From contig DIVU01000008.1 of NCBI GenBank assembly GCA_002423365.1, positions 1-5,865 on the forward strand: DNA of 5,865 bases, in the 5' to 3' direction. Source of the DNA: Desulfuromonadaceae bacterium UBA6124 (GTDB lineage Bacteria > Desulfobacterota > Desulfuromonadia > Desulfuromonadales > Trichloromonadaceae). A program made the position numbers and the translations under genes. Of the stretch, positions 1-3,706 are shown piece by piece; positions within the stretch are counted from its first letter, which is position 1, and every line of letters begins with the position of its first letter. Below the pieces are notes generated by a model that was not told the origin of the DNA, made no database searches, and saw only the letters and a program-made list of their open reading frames with translations.

Positions 1-1139
1 CCGAGGGTGTTGGGCGCCTGCCAGCTGGTCATGAGGATGGTGGTACGCGGATCGCCGATGCGGTTGCGCAGATGGTGAAGAATCCGCCCCCCTTCGAGCA
101 TGCCGCTGGAGCTGATGATAATCGCCGGTACCTTCAGGCCGTTAAGGGCTTTCGATTCCTCGACCGTGCGGGTGTACTTGAGGCGCCCGAAACCGAAGGG
201 ATCGTTGTCGTCGTCGGCAAGAAGAAACTCAAGGGTTTCGGCATCAAAAACCTCGGGATGCATGCGGAAGACATCGGTGGTGGCAATGCCTAAGGGGCTG
301 TCGACGAAAATCGGCAGATCGGGGATGACTCCGTCGCTGTGCAGCCGGTGCAGGGCGTAGACCAGCTGCTGGGTACGCCCCACGGCAAAGGCCGGAATCA
401 GCAGCGACCCACCCCGGCTCACTGTTTCGACGACGATGCGCTCCAGTTCCTTTTCCGAATCGGGATAGGGGGGATGCAGGCGGTCGCCGTAAGTGCTCTC
501 TAAGATGAGGATATCGGCCCCCTCGACGAGCGGCTGGGGATCGCGGATGATGGGGATGTCCGGGCGGCCGATGTCGCCGCTGTAGACGAGACGACGGCTC
601 CTGCCGGTGTCGCGGTCGTCAATGTCGAGAATGACGTGGGCGCTGCCGAGCATGTGTCCGGCGTCGACCAGGGTGAGACGGATGCCGGGGAAAAGCTCGT
701 GCGGCCGCTGATAGTTGAGGCCGACGAACTGCTCCAGGCTGCGCGAGGCGTCGGCCCGGGTGTAGAGGGGTTCGAAAAGGCGCTGCCCCTTTTTCGCCCG
801 GCGCCGGTTGACATACTCCACGTCCTTTTCCTGGATGAAAGCGCTGTCCATGAGCATCACCGCGCAGAGGTCGCGGGTCGCCGAGGTGCAGAAGATGTCG
901 CCGGTGAAGCCGCCACGCACCAGACAGGGGATGCGCCCCGAATGGTCGATGTGGGCGTGGGAAAGAACCAGCGCGTCGATATCCTCCCCCCGGCACATGC
1001 CGCTGCGGTTCAGCTCGAAGGATTCCTTGCGCTTGCCCTGAAAGAGGCCGCAGTCAAGCAGAATCTTCTTGCCGTTCGCCTCGATCAGATGCTGAGAACC
1101 GGTCACGGTCCCGGCGGCCCCTTGAAAGGTAATTTTCAT
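1..1139 (-). CDS. MBL-fold beta-CASP RNA exonuclease (YSH1/COG1236-like), C-terminus cut by window edge
   Basis: Reads from ATG at 1139 down to base 1, giving 379 complete residues and no stop, so the C-terminus lies outside the window. The zinc-binding set of the metallo-beta-lactamase fold is visible: HAHIDH at residues 61-66, a histidine in DAGHMLGSA (H162) and an aspartate in SGDIG (D189). ESTYGD near residues 214-219 and the SSSGMLEGGRILHHL stretch (about 343-357) are typical of the beta-CASP cap of RNA-processing nucleases. Family members are usually about 450-470 residues, so roughly 80 residues, including the last metal-binding histidine and the RMMBL segment, are missing here. The start is supported by an AAGGAGG ribosome site (1149-1155 on this strand) 9 bases ahead of the ATG. 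Known relatives are cytoplasmic RNases; the substrate of this one cannot be told from sequence. The gene is transcribed away from the rest of the window. Confidence 0.93.
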   Translation of the reverse strand, partial: MKITFQGAAGTVTGSQHLIEANGKKILLDCGLFQGKRKESFELNRSGMCRGEDIDALVLSHAHIDHSGRIPCLVRGGFTGDIFCTSATRDLCAVMLMDSAFIQEKDVEYVNRRRAKKGQRLFEPLYTRADASRSLEQFVGLNYQRPHELFPGIRLTLVDAGHMLGSAHVILDIDDRDTGRSRRLVYSGDIGRPDIPIIRDPQPLVEGADILILESTYGDRLHPPYPDSEKELERIVVETVSRGGSLLIPAFAVGRTQQLVYALHRLHSDGVIPDLPIFVDSPLGIATTDVFRMHPEVFDAETLEFLLADDDNDPFGFGRLKYTRTVEESKALNGLKVPAIIISSSGMLEGGRILHHLRNRIGDPRTTILMTSWQAPNTL

Positions 1140-1218
1140 GGGTGGGTTCCTCCTTGAATGAATGACGGAATGCAAAGGGTAAGGCCAGCGGGAGAGATGC
1201 CCCCCCTCATCCCGAATG

Positions 1219-1239
1219 ATTAACCGACCCCTCGTTAAT
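1219..1239. repeat. Inverted repeat ATTAAC-N9-GTTAAT, possible operator
   Basis: ATTAAC at 1219-1224 and GTTAAT at 1234-1239 form a perfect 6-base dyad with a 9-base spacer. It covers the predicted transcription start (about 1234) of the nuclease gene, where a repressor would commonly bind. No regulator family is recognised from the half-site. Confidence 0.4.
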
Positions 1240-1240
1240 G

Positions 1241-1270
1241 TTTATAACATCCCGGCGACGCCGGAGGCAA
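1241..1270 (-). promoter_or_regulatory. Probable sigma-70 promoter of the beta-CASP nuclease gene
   Basis: Read on the minus strand, TTGCCT (1265-1270) and TATAAA (1241-1246) are separated by 18 bases, a reasonable -35/-10 pair. Transcription would start near 1234, about 95 bases ahead of the nuclease ATG. The spacer holds a perfect GC-rich inverted repeat and another repeat surrounds the predicted start point, so the promoter may be regulated. Assigned by eye only. Confidence 0.45.
1252..1264. repeat. Inverted repeat CCGGCG-A-CGCCGG inside the nuclease promoter spacer
   Basis: A perfect 6-base dyad around a single central A, placed entirely between the -35 and -10 boxes of the minus-strand promoter. 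It could be an operator. It is not a terminator for the plus strand, because A residues follow it rather than T residues. In GC-rich DNA a short dyad like this can arise by chance. Confidence 0.35.
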
Positions 1271-1289
1271 AAAAACCTGATAGGATTCG

Positions 1290-1306
1290 GCTGAAGTTGA
1301 TTCAGC
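1290..1306. repeat. Inverted repeat GCTGAA-N5-TTCAGC between two divergent promoters
   Basis: A perfect 6-5-6 dyad lying between the minus-strand promoter (-35 at 1265-1270) and the plus-strand promoter (-35 at 1323-1328). Its centre (1298) is about 60 bases upstream of the predicted plus-strand start and about 64 bases upstream of the predicted minus-strand start, a typical position for an activator acting on both. No known consensus is recognised; it is not the TGTAAG-N6-CTTACA box of GacA. Confidence 0.4.
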
Positions 1307-1322
1307 GGGTATTTCCCACAAC

Positions 1323-1351
1323 TTGACGTGCGATGCCGGCCGCGATAGATT
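1323..1351 (+). promoter_or_regulatory. Near-consensus sigma-70 promoter for a short transcript
   Basis: TTGACG at 1323-1328 and TAGATT at 1346-1351 are separated by exactly 17 bases, the best promoter match seen in this window. Transcription would begin near 1357-1358. No convincing gene follows within the next 95 bases; instead a hairpin with a T7 tract appears, so the promoter seems to drive a short RNA. Confidence 0.6.
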
Positions 1352-1357
1352 AGCGGA

Positions 1358-1452
1358 GTTTTATTGTGATGGATTTGCGAGGGAAGATGAGGAAAGACCG
1401 AAGGAAAACCAGCCTCCGCTGCAGTCGGCATAGTGCCGCCGGCGGTTTTTTT
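1358..1452 (+). ncRNA. Candidate small RNA with repeated GGA motifs, possible CsrA/RsmA decoy
   Basis: The segment lies between a strong-looking promoter and an intrinsic terminator, giving a predicted RNA of about 95 nt. Its 5' half is purine-rich and carries four GGA triplets (starting at 1371, 1382, 1391 and 1403) spaced 9-12 bases apart. Three of them fit ANGGA (ATGGA 1369-1373, AGGGA 1380-1384, AAGGA 1401-1405), the core recognised by CsrA/RsmA proteins. The 3' half folds into the terminator. Known CsrA-sequestering RNAs such as RsmX/Y/Z are about 110-130 nt and rich in this motif. I do not recognise an Rfam family, and a purine-rich untranslated leader would look similar. The RNA role is inference; the promoter, GGA repeats and terminator are seen directly. 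Confidence 0.42.
1405..1452 (+). terminator. Intrinsic terminator of the candidate small RNA
   Basis: AAAACC (1405-1410) pairs with GGTTTT (1444-1449) and GCC (1412-1414) with GGC (1441-1443) across a one-base bulge. Inside lies a second hairpin, CGGCA (1426-1430) with TGCCG (1434-1438) around a TAG loop. The run of seven T residues is 1446-1452. It would stop transcription from the 1323-1351 promoter before brnT. Confidence 0.55.
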
Positions 1453-1484
1453 GTTTGCGGGGATCAAGGGTTCTATAGGGAATT

Positions 1485-1508
1485 GGAGGGGATCCAAGAA
1501 TGCCCTCC
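1485..1508. repeat. Inverted repeat GGAGGG-N12-CCCTCC upstream of brnT
   Basis: GGAGGG (1485-1490) and CCCTCC (1503-1508) can pair around a 12-base loop. A competing pairing, TTGGA (1483-1487) with TCCAA (1493-1497), overlaps it. No T tract follows, so it is not a standard terminator. Role unknown. Confidence 0.3.
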
Positions 1509-1524
1509 TAAGCTTTCACAATTT

Positions 1525-1542
1525 GCCATATAAAAATATGGC
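1525..1542. repeat. Inverted repeat GCCATAT-N4-ATATGGC, likely brnTA operator region
   Basis: A perfect 7-base dyad around AAAA, starting 48 bases ahead of the brnT ATG. It is nested in a wider pair, TCACAA (1516-1521) and TTGTGA (1553-1558). BrnA-type antitoxins are known to repress their own promoters through ribbon-helix-helix DNA binding, and this is the most obvious symmetric AT-rich site in front of the operon. The link to BrnA is inferred from position. Confidence 0.45.
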
Positions 1543-1572
1543 TATCCCCGTTTTGTGATAGAATGTTGCCAA

Positions 1573-1857
1573 ATGACTCGCTTTGAATGGGATCCGAACA
1601 AGGATCTGGAAAATCAGCGGAAACACGGAGTCGCGTTTATCAAGGCACAATACGCCTTTGCCGATCCCCACCGCGTCATCGCGGAAGATGTGACGCATAG
1701 TGACCAGGAGCAGCGTTATTACTGCTTCGGCAAACTAGACGGCGACATCCTCACGGTTCGATTTACCTACCGTGAAGATGTCATTCGCATCATTGGAGCC
1801 GGATACTGGCGAAAAGGAAAGGTGACATATGAGCAAGAAAATTCAATACACCGATGA
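1573..1857 (+). CDS. brnT: BrnT family toxin (RelE-like ribonuclease)
   Basis: 94 residues from ATG 1573. The N-terminus has the family signature: FEWDPNK, then ENQRKHGV, then an alternation ending in HSDQEQRY, TVRFTYR and IRIIGA. BrnT toxins are small RelE-fold RNases of about 90-95 residues that inhibit translation and are neutralised by BrnA, so length and order fit. An earlier in-frame GTG at 1555 would add six residues (MIECCQ) that the family lacks, so 1573 is preferred. No Shine-Dalgarno sequence precedes either start. The 3' end overlaps brnA by 29 bases, the usual toxin-first arrangement. Expression is probably held down by the operator-like repeat upstream. Confidence 0.9.
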   Translation: MTRFEWDPNKDLENQRKHGVAFIKAQYAFADPHRVIAEDVTHSDQEQRYYCFGKLDGDILTVRFTYREDVIRIIGAGYWRKGKVTYEQENSIHR

Positions 1858-2083
1858 ACCCATCGGGGAATTTCGAGTAATCTCCGACTTCCTCCCCTCG
1901 CCCGAGGAATTGGCGTTCCGTGAAGAGTCCGTGAAGGTCACCATCGCGCTCAGTAAAAAAAGCGTCGATTTCTTCAAAGCGGAAGCCGACAAGCATCATT
2001 CTCAATATCAACGCATGATCCGTCAGTTGATTGATGCCTATGTCGATAGCCAAGAACGGGCTCTAACAAATCGCAAGAGTTGA
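1829..2083 (+). CDS. brnA: BrnA family antitoxin (ribbon-helix-helix)
   Basis: 84 residues. The N-terminal half is the likely toxin-wrapping part. The C-terminal half has the ribbon-helix-helix pattern: a short strand (VKVTIAL, about residues 36-42), a helix starting with SKKSVDFFKAEA, a loop with HHSQYQ, and a second helix with RMIRQLIDAYV. BrnA proteins bind BrnT and repress the shared promoter as dimers. The start overlaps the end of brnT by 29 bases and has an AAGGAAAGG ribosome site (1814-1822) 6 bases ahead of the ATG, unlike brnT. Better initiation of the antitoxin than the toxin would keep the pair balanced; that is inference. The short lysine-rich tail is not distinctive. Confidence 0.85.
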   Translation: MSKKIQYTDEPIGEFRVISDFLPSPEELAFREESVKVTIALSKKSVDFFKAEADKHHSQYQRMIRQLIDAYVDSQERALTNRKS

Positions 2084-2275
2084 CGGAAAACATGGTCTTG
2101 CTTCGCGAAGAATTAGGAACTGCTCTGCTTTCAGACAAATGTTTTTTACTTGGCCCCACCGAAATTCAGAAATAAGGGGAGCGTCCCTAATTTCCCCCCG
2201 ATGACAAGCACCCAAAGGAAAAAAACTAGGCACACTCCCCACATTTGATCCCTTAAGTTCTGGCCAGGAAATGTC
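2084..2275. other. Non-coding gap between brnA and the hydrolase gene
   Basis: No gene is supported here. It contains a 10-base palindrome CTTCGCGAAG (2101-2110) and the inverted REP-like pair annotated separately. No clear promoter for the hydrolase was found. An AGGAA ribosome site (2266-2270) sits 5 bases before the hydrolase ATG. Confidence 0.6.
2170..2240. repeat. Inverted pair of REP-like sequences (REPIN-like)
   Basis: GGGGAGCGTCCCTAA (2176-2190, plus strand) reappears in reverse orientation at 2226-2240 as GGGGAGTGTGCCTAG, 12 of 15 bases identical, with about 35 bases between them. The first copy contains its own small dyad, GGGA-GCG-TCCC. Two short palindromic units in opposite orientation is the layout of REPINs mobilised by RAYT transposases. 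A third relative lies at 3243-3260, next to a rayT remnant. Placement in a REP family is inferred from layout and neighbourhood, not from a known consensus. Confidence 0.45.
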
Positions 2276-3106
2276 ATGGTTTTTCGCCGAAAATTGCCGC
2301 TTTTTCTGTTTCTGGTCATCGTCTTTTTGGCCCTTGCCCCCGGAAGCGAAAGCGCCATGGAACACCATTTCATCTTCTTTCCTGATCGACCGCTGGTGGC
2401 CACTCCCGCTCTCTACGATCTGCCCTTCGAAGATGTTCACTTTCCAGCCGCCGACGGCACGGCGCTGCATGGCTGGTTTCTTCCCGGCGAAGCCGAGCAG
2501 CCGTTGATCCTCTTTTTTCACGGCAACGCCGGCAACATCTCTCACCGGCTCGACAACCTGCGCCTTTTGCACCGTCTCGGCCTCAATGTTTTCATTTTCG
2601 ACTACCGCGGTTACGGCAGCAGCGCCGGTAAAGCCGGCGAGGAGGGGACCTACAGCGACGCCCGGGGCGCCCTGATTTGGCTCCAGGCCCGGGGCTGGCC
2701 CCCGCAGCGCATGGTCTATTTCGGCCGCTCGCTGGGAGCGGCGGTCGCCGTGCAGTTGGCCCTGGAAACGCCACCCGCCGGGCTGATTCTAGAAACCCCC
2801 TTCACGTCCATTGCCGCCATGGGCCGCCACCACAACCCGATTCTCTATTTCGCCCTTGGCTGGCTGCTCGACGCCCGCTACGACAACCTGGCCAAGATCG
2901 GACGAATCCGGGTGCCATTGCTGATTTTTCAGGGCGACCGCGACACCATCGTCCCCAAGTCCATGGCCCGTCAGCTCTTCGATGCCGCCAACGAACCGAA
3001 GGGCTGGCATATCATCCCCGGCGCCGACCACAATGACACCTATGATGTCGGCGGTGAGGAGTACTGGAAAGCCTGGTCATCGTTTCTTCGGAAAATTATC
3101 CCGTAA
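2276..3106 (+). CDS. Alpha/beta hydrolase, BEM46/ABHD13-like, with N-terminal signal or anchor
   Basis: 276 residues. A basic start (FRRK) is followed by a hydrophobic stretch at about 7-22, and SESA at 24-27 could be a signal peptidase site, so the enzyme is probably exported or membrane-anchored. The fold markers are in order: oxyanion loop HGNAGN (82-87), DYRGYG (109-114), nucleophile elbow GRSLG with S152, acid in QGDRDTIVP (D223) and histidine in GADHND (H252). The catalytic triad is therefore complete. Length and motif order match serine hydrolases of the BEM46/ABHD13 group, whose natural substrates are mostly unknown; esterase, acyl hydrolase or peptidase activity are all possible. The start is supported by AGGAA 5 bases upstream. 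It has no operon partner, with gaps of 192 bases before it and 600 bases to the next intact gene. Confidence 0.88.
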   Translation: MVFRRKLPLFLFLVIVFLALAPGSESAMEHHFIFFPDRPLVATPALYDLPFEDVHFPAADGTALHGWFLPGEAEQPLILFFHGNAGNISHRLDNLRLLHRLGLNVFIFDYRGYGSSAGKAGEEGTYSDARGALIWLQARGWPPQRMVYFGRSLGAAVAVQLALETPPAGLILETPFTSIAAMGRHHNPILYFALGWLLDARYDNLAKIGRIRVPLLIFQGDRDTIVPKSMARQLFDAANEPKGWHIIPGADHNDTYDVGGEEYWKAWSSFLRKIIP

Positions 3107-3297
3107 CCATGATATTTCCGGGGAAGCTAGTGCCCCCGCAGAGAGGCATCAGGGGTCGCGAGACGCGGTTGCCTTCATGCCATTTATAGCCAATATTTTC
3201 AGTTGCTTTTCCATGGCAAGAGACCTTAAACTAGCGCCATTCGGGACAGTTTCCTTATTTGTTGCCCCCTTCACTCGCTTGAGTTAGCATTCCTATC
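3107..3297. other. Non-coding gap after the hydrolase gene
   Basis: No coding signal is convincing. Short dyads such as CGCG-AGA-CGCG are present but lack a T tract, so no terminator for the hydrolase is called. It contains the degenerate REP-like copy at 3243-3260. Confidence 0.5.
3243..3260 (-). repeat. Third, degenerate REP-like copy next to the rayT remnant
   Basis: GGGACAGTTTCCTTATTT matches the reverse complement of 2170-2187 (GGGACGCTCCCCTTATTT) at 14 of 18 positions. It ends 37 bases before the first homologous codon of the rayT remnant, where REP sequences often flank RAYT genes. It is weak enough that chance is not excluded. Confidence 0.35.
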
Positions 3298-3506
3298 ACG
3301 CCCAGAATCGCTCACACCATAGCCCCGGATGCCCACATCATTAACCAGCGTGGCAACAACCACGCCGCGGTTTTCTTCGACGCCGAAGACCGGAAGACCT
3401 ATCTGAATTTACTGCTGAAATACTCCCGGCAATATCAGTGGCTATTTGAGCCTACTGCCTAAGGAGCAACCATATCCATCTTCTGGATCCGGCACAGCAC
3501 AAATAA
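3298..3506 (+). pseudogene. Degenerate REP-associated tyrosine transposase (RAYT/Y1_Tnp) N-terminal remnant
   Basis: Frame one (3298-3462) reads TPRIAHTIAP, then NQRGNN, VFFDAEDRKTYL and LLLKYSRQYQW, closely following the start of RAYT proteins (typically MPRIAR..., QRGN, VFF..EDR..YL). The first codon is ACG where the family has ATG, and this frame stops at TAA 3460-3462. In the next frame, 3453-3485 reads YCLRSNHIHLL, the family's YCLMxNHVHLL block with the HUH metal-binding pair H-x-H. A loss of about one base near 3449-3452 would join the two parts. This second frame stops at 3504-3506, and the catalytic tyrosine region is absent. RAYTs are single-strand HUH enzymes that mobilise REP sequences; this copy cannot make an active enzyme. 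Confidence 0.75.
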
Positions 3507-3706
3507 TGAGGGAATCGGTGACGTCTTCAACCTGCGCACCGAGCGGTCGCCGTCGCTTCCCGGCGTGGTTTGCTGAACGTGTCCGAGCTGAAGCTCGAAG
3601 TCGAGGAATTTCGAAGAGGTTCAAACTGTTCAAAAAAGGGAGCAGGTTCTTTCTGCCATTTCTTAATGATTCCCTGTGGCCGTAGCTTTCGCGGCTGGTG
3701 GTAGCA
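3507..3706 (+). other. Unassigned stretch between the rayT remnant and the GGDEF-EAL gene
   Basis: The open frames here are short and none matches a family I recognise. Visible structure: hairpins GAGCT-GA-AGCTC and CTCGA-AG-TCGAG close together near 3587-3605, and a direct repeat GTTCAAA-CT-GTTCAAA (3619-3634). It may be decayed transposase sequence and the upstream region of the next gene. No clear promoter was found. Confidence 0.4.

Noticed and set aside
636..1157. A 173-codon plus-strand open frame over the nuclease gene.
   Set aside because: It is the reverse-strand shadow of the beta-CASP nuclease, whose metal-binding motifs are clear on the minus strand.
1358..1452. RNase P RNA or a cyclic-di-GMP (GEMM) riboswitch, because of GAGGAAAG and GCCTCCG-like strings.
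   Set aside because: Too short for RNase P RNA, and the conserved GEMM core and tetraloop receptor are missing. The similarity is limited to a few bases.
1369..1533. A 54-codon open frame starting ATG 1369, with GGAG about 10 bases upstream.
   Set aside because: The intrinsic terminator (hairpin plus T7) lies inside it, the GGAG would be at or before the predicted transcript start, and the translation resembles no family. The small-RNA reading explains the segment better, though a peptide is not excluded.
1555..1572. GTG 1555 as the start of brnT.
   Set aside because: The extra residues MIECCQ are not part of the BrnT family N-terminus, and no ribosome site precedes the GTG. The family match begins at MTRFEWDP from ATG 1573.
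2063..2572. A 169-codon minus-strand open frame overlapping the brnA end and the hydrolase start.
   Set aside because: It runs antisense to two well-supported genes and across the REP-like pair, and its translation shows no recognisable domain.
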